From: Poronia punctata
Lineage: Eukaryota; Ascomycota; Sordariomycetes; Xylariales; Xylariaceae
NCBI GenBank assembly: GCA_022579005.1
Contig: MU401645.1
Span: 1-64,000, forward strand
Reading direction: 5' to 3'
Length of the DNA: 64,000 nt
Shown: one piece after another, positions 38,401-59,138 of the stretch
Position numbering within the stretch: position 1 is the first letter of the stretch
How the letters are laid out: each line of letters opens with the position of its first letter
The notes under the pieces: generated by a model
Database searches by the model: none
Seen by the model: the letters and a program-made list of their open reading frames with translations, nothing else
Told to the model about the DNA's origin: nothing
Program-made: the position numbers and the translations under genes

Positions 38401-39785
38401 ATGAAGGGTAAGTCAACACTGATGCTCTTGTGCTCTTGCTGTTTAGTATATAGCCGCTTTGCTAACCATGTCTGCGATACACAGCTCTTATTCTTGTCGG
38501 TGGCTTCGGCACCCGCCTGCGGCCCCTAGTACGTGAACTTGCGCATAGACAGTTGTCCTGCTCGACAAGCTTAATGAGCTTTGAATCTCGCCGACCGCTA
38601 CCGGCTCAATCATCATGGCAATGCTAACGTTCGCCTTTCCTAACCTACATAGACCCTCACCATGCCCAAGCCGCTTGTCGAATTTGCCAACAAGCCCATG
38701 ATTCTTCACCAGATCGAGGCCCTCGCCGCTGTTGGCGTCACAGATGTCGTTTTGGCTGTGAACTACCGCCCCGAGATTATGGAACGTGTCCTAAAAGAGG
38801 TCGGTACCGGAGCCATCCCACATCTGCAAATATCCAACATCCCCTCGGCATCGCGTACTGACAGCTTTATGTTGCCATCTTTTAGTATGAAGACCAGCTC
38901 GGACTCAAGATCCATTTCTCCCTGGAACCGGAACCTCTTGGCACGGCTGGGCCCCTGAAGCTAGCAGAGGAGATCCTTGGCAAGGACAACTCGCCCTTTT
39001 TCGTGCTCAACTCCGATGTTACCTGCGAATTCCCTTTCAAGCAGTTGCTCGAGTTCCATACCGCCCACGGAGACGAAGGCACCATTGTCGTCACCAAAGT
39101 CGAGGAGCCGTCCAAATACGGTGTCGTCGTCCACAAGCCCAACCACCCTTCGCGTATCGACCGCTTCGTCGAGAAGCCAGTTGAATTCGTCGGTAACCGG
39201 ATCAATGCCGGTCTTTACATACTTAACCCCTCCATCCTCGGCAGAATCGAGAAGAACCGGCCGACTTCGATAGAGCAGGAAACTTTCCCAGACGTTGTGC
39301 GTGATGGCCAACTGCATTCGTTCGATCTGGAAGGTTTCTGGATGGATGTTGGTCAGCCCAAGGACTTTTTGACCGGTACTTGCCTCTACCTGTCGTCACT
39401 AGCCAAGAAGAACCCCAAGCTTCTGGTCTCCCCCTCGGAGAGCTACGTCCACGGTGGAAACGTCATGGTCCACGAGACGGCCAAGATTGGCAAGAACTGC
39501 CGCATCGGGCCTAATGTTGTCATTGGCAAGAACTGTGTCATTGGTGACGGCGTCCGTCTCCAACGCTGCACCCTTCTACCCGGCTCCAAGGTGAAGGATC
39601 ACGCCTGGATCAAGAGCACCATTGTCGGCTGGAACAGCAGCGTCGGCAAGTGGGCCCGCCTCGAGAACGTTACGGTGCTCGGCGACGATGTGACCATCGG
39701 CGACGAGATCTACGTCAACGGCGGCAGTGTCCTCCCCCACAAGAGCATCAAGGCGAACGTGGACATCCCCGCCATTATTATGTAA
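38401..39785 (+). CDS. mpg1: Mannose-1-phosphate guanylyltransferase (GDP-mannose pyrophosphorylase)
   Basis: Four exons: 38401-38407, 38485-38528, 38653-38799 and 38886-39785, giving 365 aa, the usual length of fungal MPG1/PSA1. It makes GDP-mannose from mannose-1-phosphate and GTP in the cytosol, for N- and O-glycans, GPI anchors and wall mannan. The N-terminal nucleotidyltransferase has [19 protein letters not shown] (7-25), NSDV near 110, and FVEKP followed by [12 protein letters not shown]. The C-terminal third is a left-handed beta-helix of hexapeptide repeats ([21 protein letters not shown]...), ending VDIPAIIM. Exon 1 is only 7 nt (ATGAAGG). The third intron has a weak donor, GTCGGT, but only that joint gives VLKE|YEDQLG. 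In yeast and Candida the gene is essential or nearly so. Confidence 0.97.
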
Positions 39786-41001
39786 CCGGCTCGCTCTTGG
39801 CCGGTTTCCGCTGTATATGATATACGGCTGTCCGTTTCCCCTTCGCCTTTTGTGTATATTCGCGTCACGACTTGCGATTTCTCGGTACGACTTGATAATT
39901 ATCGATGTTTTTTCACTTGGGGAGTTTTGCGCCTGATCATCCATCCCCTCTCAGCTTCTGTTCTCTGCATGGTTTCAAGTAGCCGAGTCGGCGGGCGTTA
40001 TTGACGGGGGCAGGGACATGGGAAAATGTTGCTAGAGAAAAATTCCGGCATACGAGGTGAGGGACGTGGGCGTTGGTACGAGAAAAGATGCGATGACCTC
40101 TGGTGTCTGTGTTTTAACAAAGCCAGAAAATAACAGGCCGGTCGTCAGCGGGTTCGTTGCCCTATCATATCATCTATCTCTACTGAGTGTGGGGGTGTAA
40201 AGGCTGGCTTTGAGTTTTTGCAAGAGATGAGAATGGCAAATGGTTTACGAAGATTCTAGAGCTGGAGGGAAGGCATAGATGCCCTAGCAAAGAAAAGTCA
40301 GGGTCTATGGTAGAAGGCGGTATATGAGGTAGTAGAGGGAGATCTCTCTGACTGCCTTTACTATACTATACCATACCATCCCGTTCGGTAACTCTAATAC
40401 GATAATAAAACTATATAATCCCAAAAAACTGGTAACTGGCTAAGTGAAGAGGACCATGGATAAAATGTTTTTTGGAATATAACTTCTTCTTGCTCGTATA
40501 ACTTCAATGTCTTGGACTGACTGTGCCATCGATACTAGATTTAACTCACATGTAGCATGATGCTACCGATATATAAGGTAGGTAGTGTAGGGAACCTCTG
40601 CCCAACTTGCTCTGTGATTGTCATCTCGGCTCTCATCTACAATATAGTAACCACTTTATTTATCACCAACGCTTGCATATACACTATGATATACAGTACA
40701 AAGGTATGTATGTAGGTACCTAAGCAAGCCACTCTGTAACTCCTATAATCAACTTGTTGTCTGTTTACTAACTTGGGTACATATCATTTGCCGGGATGGA
40801 TTATATGGTATGTGTTTAAGTTCTTTCATTTCGTGATCTCGTACGTAATAAACATTGTACATAATATATATATATATATAACAGATAATATATATAAAAA
40901 AAGGCCGGACTGACTTGACTTGACTTGACTGACGGCAGCTGATGTTGATTATATTGGTATTTGGTACAAGGCTCAGTCAACAGAATAAGTAAGCCCCTTT
41001 G
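39786..41001. other. Intergenic between convergent genes
   Basis: This holds the 3' UTRs of the pyrophosphorylase (plus) and the hexose transporter (minus). It contains a TA repeat (40865-40881) and GACTT tandem units (40911-40930). No gene was recognised. Confidence 0.6.
40865..40881. repeat. TA dinucleotide microsatellite
   Basis: (TA)n followed closely by a second ATATAT tract, in the spacer between convergent genes. Confidence 0.85.
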
Positions 41002-42755
41002 CTACACGTTCTCCCTATGATTATTCCCCGGCTTATTTCCCGAAGAAATATTCGAGTCGTCCTCGGACGAAGGGGTGGGGACATCGTCGACGACATCGTC
41101 AGCCGTACCGGCCTCTCTCCGGATCCGAGCCATCTCTTCAGGCGGGGGCGGGACCCAGTTGGGGGATTTGCGCGGGTCGACGCGTTGCACGTACATGGTG
41201 TCGATCTCCTCGAGGGTGCGGCCCTGGCCTTCCATGCAGAAGAAGTAGACGATCAGGCCGCCGACGAGATTGGTGCCGGCGAAGACGTAGCCGTATAAGA
41301 AATCGATCTCGTTGGTGATGAAGCCGGTGAAGAAGGCGATGAGGAAGTTCCAGGTCCAGTTGCTGGCCGTCGCGAGAGCCATGGCGCGCGCGCGGTATTT
41401 GGAAGGGTAGATTTCGGCGATCAGGGTCCAGACCATGGGGCCCCAGGTGGTGGCGTAGCCGAGGACGAAGATGCAGGCGAAGACGATCATGACGATGCCG
41501 GCTGTCGGGGTGCTGGTTGGGTCTTCGAGGTCGAGGAGGAAGTGCCCGACGGAGGCGAAGATGATGAAGCAGACGAACATCCAGATGGAGCCGACGACGA
41601 GAGAGAGACGACGGCCGTAGTGCTCGACTAGGTATAGGCCGATGAAGGTGACGGAGAAGTTGATGACGTTGAGGATGACCTGCGTGGTGAAGCTGCTGAT
41701 CTGCACGGACCGGAAGATGGTCGTGCCGTAGTAGAAGAAGTAGTTGGCGCCCGTCAACTGCTGGAACATCTGCAGGGCGATGCCGAGGAAGATGCGGTAT
41801 GACATGCGGGGTGCCTTGAACATCTCGACATAGCCGCCTACGAAGCTGGTGGGAACGGTCGATTCGGCCCGTAGCTTGGACTCGATCTCCTCCATCTGCG
41901 TGTGGATGGCCCAATGGTGCGCCGGCGCGCCATAAACCCTCATCAGCGTCTTCCTGGCCTCGTCGATACGGCCGTGTCGATAGTTGAAGCGAGGTGTTTC
42001 GGGGAACGCGAGGATACCGATACCCAGGCCGATGGTCCAGATCCAGCCCAGACCGAGCACGATGCGCCAAGAAGCCGAGCTCTCTGGCACGCCCCTGTAG
42101 ACGCCCAGGTTGAAGACGGCTGCCAGGAAGATGCCCAGGGTGATGAAGAGCTGGTAGGTGCAGACGAGAGAACCGCGGATCCATGGAGGTGCCGTCTCGG
42201 CCTGGTACATGGGGACGATGAGACTAAGTGCGCCGACGCCGAAACCGGCGACCAGTCGTCCGATGACAATTTGTATGTACGATGTCTGTGCGGCGATCTG
42301 GATGACGAAGCCGACGGAAGTAACGATGCACCAGAGGCTGACCGAGAGACGGCGGCCTATCCTGTCGGCAACGGGTGCGGCGATCAGTGCACCGATTAGT
42401 GTGCCGATGGATAGGAGACCGACGATGAGACCGGAGCGGACGGGGCTGAAGTAGTACCCGTCTGGCCCTAGCTCGCCAAATCGTCTCATGAAATCGGGCA
42501 TTTCGAGAAAGCCGGAGATCTGACCGGTGTCATAGCTGTGATTCACATGTCAAGGTTAGAAACTTGGCTGGGCACGGTCCCCAAGGACGGGCAAGCTTAC
42601 CCGAAGACTAAGCCTCCCATCGACACAAGAAGGCCCATTCCGAACGAACGTCCCGTTACTCGTTTCAGAGGAGAATAGTCGAGGTTGGCATCCTTCCCCC
42701 AGCTGTCCCTCTTGACATGGTCAAAGGTGACGTGATTTCCCGAGCCGAACAACAT
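41002..42755 (-). CDS. MFS sugar (hexose) transporter
   Basis: Two exons (42755-42601 and 42535-41002; 65-nt intron, donor GTAAGC, acceptor CACAG) give 562 aa. Splicing completes the first membrane helix ...GGLVFGYDTGQISGF. An in-frame stop 24 nt upstream supports the start. Sugar-porter signatures: DRIGRR after TM2, GRLVAGFGVGALSLIVPMYQAE (TM4 region), a PESPR-like PETPRF, QQLTGANYFFYYG in TM7 (the hexose-binding helix), EHYGRR, PSKYRARAM and a final GRTLEEID where most members have ETKGLTLEE. Twelve membrane helices are expected at the plasma membrane. It resembles the HXT/MST glucose transporters; substrate and affinity cannot be read. A 348-codon frame on the same strand in another phase is a codon-bias shadow. 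Confidence 0.95.
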
Positions 42756-44549
42756 GATGACCGAGTAGACCCAAGGTCACACTCTCTATGTTGTAGTAGT
42801 TTGCGATGCCACCTCAGTCGGAGAATTGTTGGTTATTTGTTGACAAGACCGGTCAGTCGGTCTGTAGCTTTTGCCTAGCCACCTGTCCCCTCCCACAAAA
42901 GGTGTCAGATCGAAGGGAAAGGTGAGACAGTAGAGAAGTAGATGGTGATGAAATTCCACGTGGAAGAGATCAGCATCTAGAATTGATGGGGAGAAGGGGG
43001 GAGCAGCTTTAATAAATACATCTATCTAAGCTAGGTTCTAGTAGTTATTAGTACATGTACGGAAGGGAAAGAGAAGAAGAAGAAAAAACAAGACAACGCC
43101 TTACCTAGGTACTTTACCTACTCGTACGTGAACCATCAGCTGACCAAAAGATGTACGTGTATACGTACATGTACCGCCGACAAAGAATAAAACCCCAACA
43201 TTACTCTCTCTTAAACCCCGCTAGACTCTTTGCTCCAGGTTTTTCTCCGGCCATTGCCCATTAGTAGGGCCGAAAGCCGCGAGAGAGGAAACGAGTTGAC
43301 CGGCGAAGAATCTAGTAACATATCGGTTAGTTAGGTAATTACCTATTTGGCGCGCGCACATCGTCGTCGTGGTTTAGATAGACCCCGTCCAGCGGGGGCC
43401 CCATGGGAAGTACGTGTAACCTCGAGTCGAAGGACATAAAGAAAGAGAAAGGAATATCGTGTCACTGGTGACGTGAGAGGATTCGAAGCCCTGGTGCCTG
43501 TGATGCGGCTGCTTCCCTTTCCCGGTTGAGGGACATCTGACGCGGAAGCCATGACGTCAAGCCGCTCTTAGTTCCATCTTGACTCCTGAAACCCATCGAG
43601 GCGGATCTTGGGGTGCTTGGTCCTGGTTATTATTTCAAATTGTTATTGCCGTCAATGCCACCTTCTTTCCTAGATGTGCTTGTCATTCACACGTATTTTC
43701 CCTTCCTAGGAGATGCGTAGGTACCAGTTCATAAAAGTCAGTCGAGTGCCTCGCGAAATAGGTGCAGATGATTATAGTGGGAAAGTTATCGAGATCAAAC
43801 TTGTCCTAGCGCTGTCCTACGTGGAACACCCTTGTACTCGTAGTCTGGCGATGAGCTTGTTTTCGTAATCGATAAGAATAACAGGGTTTTCAAACAAACA
43901 AACAAAAAGCCGCGAGACAAGAATACCTACTGAATAGTCCCTTTGAAGCCGGATACCCCGGGTTTCCTGTAGCACGTGAAAATTGGAATCACTTGCAACG
44001 TCATGTAGCAATGAAGGGAAAAAATTCCGTGCGGGCGGAAAAGAGGCTCATTTTTACCCCAGTCAAACAACATCTACTAGGTAATAGGTAAGTACCTTAT
44101 GTAACAGTGCCGACCAATCCGATCCACACCCCTGCCGATGGGATCCCCACTAGGAAAAGTCTCGGCGCGGCACAGCACACACCCAGACACTTTAATTCGA
44201 ACTTCAATGGGATTTATACTCGTACGTATTCGAGGTTATCTACATGAACTACAAATGATAGATTTTGGGATTGTTCTTCGTCAAGCATATTGTATACGTG
44301 ATATCGATATATTACACCGTCAGTGTCTTAGTATTACTTACGTGAGATTAGTAGACTCGGTGTTTATACTTCCCGAGTAAATACGTCCTATATGAATAGG
44401 CACTTGTACGCTCGCCAAAATTTATACGTGTGTATTCACTAAACGACATCATTTGCTCGAGGCTCCCCCCCCCCTTATATTTCCTTGGGCGGACCCGTCT
44501 CTATACCTTAGTCATAACACGCATCTCGCAACGACAAAGCCATTTGTTC
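42756..44549. other. Intergenic: hexose transporter promoter
   Basis: Upstream of the minus-strand transporter up to the TIR at 44552. It contains octamers TACTCGTA near 43119, 43833 and 44217. A 69-codon minus-strand frame (43343-43552) begins in a reasonable context but has no recognisable product. Confidence 0.5.
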
Positions 44550-44551
44550 TA

Positions 44552-44601
44552 GGGCCTGTTTGGCAGCAAAAAAGCTCCTAGACCTATAAGGACTTTAATA
44601 T
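44552..44601 (+). repeat. Left terminal inverted repeat of the 3.3-kb element
   Basis: Starts GGGCCTGTTTGGC; imperfect inverted match to 47845-47888. Confidence 0.7.
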
Positions 44602-47600
44602 ATTAGTGTCTACTTTCTTTAACTAAATATAGCTAAAGCGCAACACTAGTAAATTAAGGTATTTAAAAATATTTAACATTTTATGCTTGCTATTTTTAGC
44701 TAGTATTAGCAAACTTTTAATTTTAAAATAATTTTACTTTATTATAATTTTATAAGTAATTTTATATAATATTAATAGCTATTATATTATAAATAAATTT
44801 TATTTAAATTTTGCTGCTATAATAGCAATTATTTTATATAATAGCTTTAATATATTTAGCTAAATTACTTAAAATAACTTTTTAAGTGCTATTAAAAATG
44901 CTAGCGCTAGTAATAGTAATAAAAGTATAAAGCTTTTAACTACTACGCTTAGCACTTAAAAAATAACATATTAGTAAAAATATATAGTAAGTTATTATTA
45001 TTATGCTTATATTTATAGCTTTTTATACTTAATTTTTTAAGCTAAAGCTTTAAAATTAAATTAATATAATGCTTTATTTTTTATAAACGTATATTTATAA
45101 TAAATTTATACTTAAATAAATAGCTTTATTTTTATAGCTTAAAAAAGCTTATAGTTAAGCTAATAAAGCTACTACTATATTTATTTTAGCGCTTTACTAA
45201 GCTAAATATAATAGTATACTAATTGCTATATAGCTTAACGTTAGTAATAAGCAAGGCTATAAAGTTATTTAAAACTTTATAAGGCAAAGATTTTATAATT
45301 ATAGCCTTTATATACTTATATATAGCTTTATTAACGCTATGCTTAATATTAAATATATAGCTAAACATATTATATTTAACGCTTATTATAAGCTTTTAAA
45401 AGCAAAATACTTAAGCACTAGCTTTAATATAGATTTTAAAAGCAAATTTACTATATTTAAGTTTTTTTTAAAAGCGCTATTTAAAAATAAAAAGTAATAA
45501 AAATAATAAATAGCTTTGCTTTAAAAGTATACTATTATAAGCTTAATATAAAAAAGCTTATTTAAATAATATAATAACTAGCAACTTAGCTATTATTATA
45601 TGCTTAGCTTATTAAGCTGCTATAATTATTTATATATTTACTATTTAAAAAATTAATTATAATACTAAACCTTAGCAAATTTTATAGCTTTAACTACTAG
45701 TTATACTATGCTTATAAGCTAAAACGCTGTTTTTTTAACTTTAATACTAAATAAATTAAAAAGTACTAAACGCTATAAAAAAAACATATTTTTATTATTT
45801 AAAAAAAACTATAAAATAATAAGCTAGCTAAAAAATATTATATTTTTGCTTTATAGCATAGCAAGCTTTTTTATATAAAAAAAATAAGCTTTATAAGCTA
45901 TAGCAAAAATAAAATTAAAGCGCTTTATTATAATAAACGTTAGCGCTTTTTAAAAAGATTTTATTTTAATAGCAAAAGTATTATATTTATATTATAATAA
46001 AAACTTAAAAAGGCTATATAAGTAATATTATAAGTTAAAAAAAGCATAAATTATATAATTATTATAATTACTATTATAAAAGTGCTAAGTTAAACTTTTT
46101 AGCGTGTTTATAACTTTTTATATTAATATATTTGTACTTATTTTATATATAGAATTTTTAGCTTAAAAAAAACCTTATTTTAATAAAAATTTACATTTTT
46201 TATAAACTACTATATAACGCATATTTATAACTATTTTTATACTTTTTATAGTATTTTACTAGTATATTAGCAGTAGTCTAGCTATATATTTTTTATTATT
46301 TTATTTTTAATTTAGTTTATTTTTTTTAAAAGTGCTATTTATAAGCTTTTTAAATATATTGCTATTTATTGCTTTTTATACCTTAAGCAAGTTAAACGTT
46401 AACGTTATAAGCTATTTTTAAAGCTATTTATTATTTTTAAACGCTTTATTAAATACTATATTTTTATAGTTAATTAATAAAAGCTTATAATATATTAAAG
46501 CAATAAAGTTATAAAGTATAACGCAAGCGTATACAATATTAACTTGCTTTTTAAAGCTATATTTAAGCTTAAATATGTAAATAATTTTAAACTGCTGTTT
46601 TAAAACTTTAAAAACTTTTTTAATGCTAATTTATAAAAAAAAATGCTAAAAATTAAAAAGTTTTTTTTTAAAATTAGGCCGTTTTTTTATAGTACTTTAT
46701 TTTTTAAAATAATAACGTACTTTAAAATATAAGCATAAATAACTTCTTTTTTAGCTAAAGCTAGCGTTTGCTAAATAATATTTTCTTTTAAGTGCTATAA
46801 GGCCTTTTTTTAATTTTGTAAATCTTATTGCTTATATATTGTATATTAACTTTTTTAACTTTTTAAAAGCATATATAAATATATAATTTAAATTTATTAC
46901 TGCTAACATATTTACTACTATATATTTTTTTTAATACTAATATATTTTTTATTAGCTAGCTAGTATATAAGCATATAATAAAGTACTATTAATAAAGCTT
47001 ATATAGTTTTTAAAAAATAAGTACATTTTTAAATTTTTTATAATTTTATTTATAATAGTATTAATTTTTATAAAGCAAATAAAATAGTTAAAAAATAGTA
47101 GCATTATAGCTAATATATTATTAAAAACTTTATAAACAATTAAAAAAAAATATTTTTAAACTTAGCTTGCTTGCTATTAAGTGCTGTTTTGCTTAAAAAT
47201 TTATAAAAACATTATTAGCTATTAATAAATACTAATATATTTAGTTAAGCAAAAGGTTATATTTTGCTTTAACTAAGTAGCTAATGCTTTAAAAGTAAGC
47301 TTATTTAATTATAAAGTTAACTAAAATATATTGCTATAAATAGTTTTTAGTAAGCATTTTATAATAGCTTTTTTTTTTAATAAGTTAAAATTTTTTATAA
47401 AGTTATTATTAGCTATAACTGCTTTTATTTTTAACTTTTAAATAGTAATATTTAATTTTTTATTAAAATTAGTAATAAGCTAGCTAGTAGCTATAATAGC
47501 TTTAGCTAAAATAGCATTTTTTTTACTACTTTTTATAAAATATTATTAAAAAAATAAGTATTTTAAGTAAATTTTAATAGTTTAAAAAAGTAGTTTAAAA

Positions 47601-47844
47601 GCTTTTTACTTATAAAAAATAAAAAGCTTTTAAACTTAAATTTTTAAATATAAATAAAAATTTAGTTTATTTTTAGTTAATTTAACAGCTAAAAAAAGTA
47701 TTACGTGCTAAAGGTATAAAAAGTATAGTTAAAATTATGCTTGTTTACTTTTTAACAATGTACTATAAATTTTAGCGTTTTTACTATACTAAATTAAAAA
47801 AAGTGTATAGCCTAGCGTTTTAAACAATATATTGCTTTATAAAA

Positions 47845-47888
47845 CGCAAAAGTTCTTATAGCTTTTTAAACGTTGCCGAACACACCCC
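47845..47888 (-). repeat. Right terminal inverted repeat of the 3.3-kb element
   Basis: Reverse complement starts GGGGTGTGTTCGGC and shares the inner AAAAAGC and TATAAG-ACTTT blocks with the left end. Confidence 0.7.
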
Positions 47889-47890
47889 TA

Positions 47891-55826
<7,936 letters not shown>

Positions 55827-57114
55827 GTCATGTCATATTCATATCAGCTTTGAGATGCGTTCGATGCGACTACCCACTACTCGTTCTCGCTATAATTCTA
55901 CAAGGATTCGGGGTTTCTCCTTTACATTTTGGGACATTTGAGTGAGCAACCGGGAAGCGAAAAGGATAACTAATGCCTTGGCTTTACATGAAGAAGAAAG
56001 AAAAAAAACCCAATTCGGGTAACGACAGACAAGACACATCTGATTGCTGTGCGTGCGGGGGAATCTCTTGGCCATCCTCCTGGCCGCAAACGTACATATA
56101 ACACACGAACACGCACACACACTTGTACTAGTATAATGACATGGTTATGAGTATCCCTATAGATATCAATATCAATAGTAGTAATATTTCTGAAGATGCC
56201 CAACGTTCCCATCGAGATCGCAGTCATCTTACTACGTCATATCACAGATTTACCTATCTAAAAGAAAAAGAGATGAGTAGCGCTTGTAGATCTTTTTGAA
56301 TTACGTATATCGTTGCCCTTGGCGGCACAGGCTTATCCGACTTGTTTAAAGATAAAAAAGCGTAAGACTAAGGTTACGTTAGGTCAAACTAGCTAATCAT
56401 CCGTATATGCGGTCTTCCTTAAATCCCCTGCAAAACTACGTCTGTACACGGAGAGCGAAATTGTTACCACCTCCTATCCATCTAACCTTATGTACCTGTC
56501 ACAGGTAGAGTAGATACCTTCCTACCTAAGAAAGAGAGTGAGTTGAGTATATAGACGATGAAAGCGGGGAAATGGAACAACAGATCGTCGATTACACGTT
56601 TTTTTTTTTTGTCCGTGTAGTTGAGAGATCTTTTCTATATTTAATGAGAGAATATGTGGGTGTCGTATCTTTTAATTTACCTAGTTTACCCAGTGAAGGG
56701 AGCGATCAGGCATACGGGTGCTACTCGTATGTACGTAGGTTAGGTGTGTGTATGTGTGTATATATATAAGGGCTGTCCTGACATATTTATTTGAATGACC
56801 ATTTGAAGTAAGTTAGGTAGTGGTTATAATAATGGTCTATAATCTTGAGAGAATATATTTGTACGTACATACCTAATTTTCCCTTGGTATGTTGATGTTG
56901 GGTAAGCGTGGGGGCTGTGCGGAGTACGAGTACGTATGTGACATTATAATATTGTAAATATATATACACACGTGTAATATTCCCGGCAGAGAGCAAGAGA
57001 TGCGGATCAATCCTTTTTTTACTCATGTAGGTAGACACACACCGCTCAAGGTTGGTTGGTTCCTTCGTTTTATGATGTAACCAACCCTAAACACTACTCG
57101 TAGACTACCGTAGT
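55827..57114. other. Intergenic between convergent glycerol kinase and NRAMP genes
   Basis: 3' UTR space for both genes. Contains short runs of T (56599-56610) and TATG/GTGTAT tracts near 56745-56770, and TACTCGTA octamers near 56722, 56934 and 57096. No gene was recognised. Confidence 0.6.
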
Positions 57115-59138
57115 CTACCCCCGGCCCAAAAGAACCAGGTTGGCAACATTCAAGACAACGATGAGAAGCCATATAATAACGGCCAGGACCGTAATATACC
57201 ACGAATTAGCCATCTTGACAATAGCCGAAGAAGTTTCGGGGCTGGGGCTGGGGCTGCTGGGGCTCGTCGACTCCTCATCCTGCTGTAGACTTCTTTGACT
57301 TCTGCTCCCCTCGACGCGAGTCCTGGCGATGCCGGGCTGCACGACCATGTACTTATTAAAACAAGTGAACCAGATGAGCGGGGCCGAGACAAAAGGTAAG
57401 ACGATACTGAGGACGACCTGGGTACCGTTCAGTGCGTCGTTCAGGTATTCCCGTCCCGTCGCGCCGGCGATGATGATTGCCGGCGTGACGGCGATGGACC
57501 GCGTCACCAGGCGGCGTAGCCACGGTTTCAGCGTCCATCGGATGGCGCCCTCGCAGAGCATCTGGCCTGCAATGGTGCAGACGATGCCCGCGGATATGCC
57601 CGAGAACAAGAGGGCCAAGGCGAAGATGACGCCGGCGCCGGGGCTGATGGATTGGGACAGGAGTGCGTGGATGCTGAAGATGTCGGCTTCCTTCGCTTCC
57701 TCGTTCCCGTGGAGACTTGCGCCGGCGACGATCAGGATGGCGCTGTTCACGAATAACGCAAACGTTACCAGCGTGATGGTCACTTCGGCGTACGAGTAGT
57801 TGAGCGAGTGTTTGATGGCTGCCATGCTGGGAATGTAGAAGCGCTTCTCGCCCGTCTTGGCGTCTTCCATTGTGTGACCTGAAGAGTCGGCGGGGAGAAG
57901 ACCGCGCTTCTGGTCATATTCGCGTAGACGGCTTTGTACCACGCCTGAGCCGAGGTATAGCGAGTGCGGCATCACCTGTTTGTTGGATTTATGGTTAGTA
58001 TGTCCAATGTCAGGGCTCCGTTCCTCTCACGGCTTGGTGACATATTCCGGGCAGATCAAAACTTACAGTGGCACCCAGAATACCACAAGCTTGGTACAAG
58101 CCGTCGGACTTGATGATTACGTCGCTGGGTAGATAGCCGCGGAATACCTCTCCAACCGAGGTGTCTCTGATGAGTGAGAGCTGGATGGCGAAGCAAACGA
58201 CGACGGTCATGACGAGAAGCATGACGAATATCTCGAAGAGGCGAAGTCCGTTCATAGGACCGTTGGGACGATAGAAGAAGAGGATGACGAAAACATCCAG
58301 AATAGACAGAGCACATCCGGCGACGAGAGGGATAGAAGGGATCAATAGGTTGAGACCAATGGCCGTGCCAATGACCTGGTGTATAGTTAGTATAAGCAAC
58401 CTTTGTTTTGGTAACACGAATGAAAAGGGGAAGGGTAGGACGGGGAGACAATCTGACCTCGGCTATATCAGTCGCGATAATGGCTGCCTCGCCAAGGAAA
58501 TACAAAAAGTAGTTGAGCCATCGGGGCAGAAAGACACGGCAGGCCTCTGCCAGGTTGAGGCCGGTGACGGTGCCCAACTTGACGGCAAGACACTGGAGGA
58601 GAACGGCAAACAGATTGCTCATGAGAATGACGAAGAGCAGACGAAAGCGGTAGGCGGCACCGGCACTAACGTCGGTGGAGTAGTTGCCCGGGTCGATATA
58701 AGCCACGGCGACGAGGAAGCCGGGGCCGATGAACTTGCCAAAGGTGAGGAGATGCCGGGCAAGTGACCGCATGAGGCCCGGCGGTTGGGCCCTGCGGGGG
58801 GGAGGGGAGGACTCGGCGCCGGGCACCGCCGAGCCGTCATGGACCTGAGAGGAAAACGTCTTCTTCTCAGGCGACTGGCCGTCCCCGTTGCCGACCAGTC
58901 CTTTCTCGGGGAGAGGCGCGTCATGACCGCCTTCCCGGTCTGTGGAGGCCCGGGCTTCGTGCATCCCCACTGGCTGACCCGAGTCATCGAGATCTCTCGA
59001 ATCACCGCGCAGGTGTTCCCGGGCGTTGGCGATCCCGTTCAAATCCTGGTTGGTGACGAGGTCGTTGGACATGGCATCGGGGCTCTGATTGAGCCCGTCG
59101 CCTACGTAAGGCTCATTTGTCCTCGACGTCTTGTTCAT
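57115..59138 (-). CDS. NRAMP-family divalent metal transporter (SMF-like)
   Basis: Three exons, 59138-58458, 58375-58067 and 57975-57115 (introns of 82 and 91 nt, both phase 0), give 616 aa. The first 125 residues are hydrophilic and variable. The membrane core begins at about 132 with TM1 carrying the metal-binding AYIDPGNYSTD (DPGN at 149-152) and, across intron 2, TM6 with GATVMPHSLYLGS (MPH at 332-334); both sites are the signature of NRAMP Mn/Fe symporters. The transport signature-like GQMLCEGAIRW follows TM8. A Ser/Pro-rich loop comes before the final helix ...VANLVLLGRG. Yeast Smf1/2/3 act at the plasma membrane, Golgi/endosomes or vacuole; which of these applies here is not readable. 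The donor of intron 1 is the less common GTCAGA. Confidence 0.95.

Larger units (their letters stand above)
44552..47888. mobile_element. RIP-inactivated DNA transposon with terminal inverted repeats (hAT-like or TA-inserting)
   Basis: A 3337-bp AT-rich block without any 60-codon frame. The left end reads GGGCCTGTTTGGCAGC; the right end, inverted, reads GGGGTGTGTTCGGCAACG. Both then share AAAAAGC ... TATAAG(G/A)ACTTT, so the inverted repeat runs for about 40 bp with gaps. TA stands directly outside both ends (44550-44551 and 47889-47890). If TA is the target duplication it is Tc1/mariner-like. If the ends are instead TAGGG...CCCTA, they match hAT termini (YARNG), but then the 8-bp flanks ATTTGTTC and ATCTCTAG agree at only four positions. 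The size (3.3 kb) favours hAT. The interior is CpA-depleted as expected from RIP. No transposase can be reconstructed by eye. Confidence 0.75.

Noticed and set aside
41138..42184. 348-codon minus-strand frame inside the hexose transporter
   Set aside because: It overlaps the transporter in another phase, is Arg/Leu/His/Pro-rich and has no domain; it is a codon-bias shadow.
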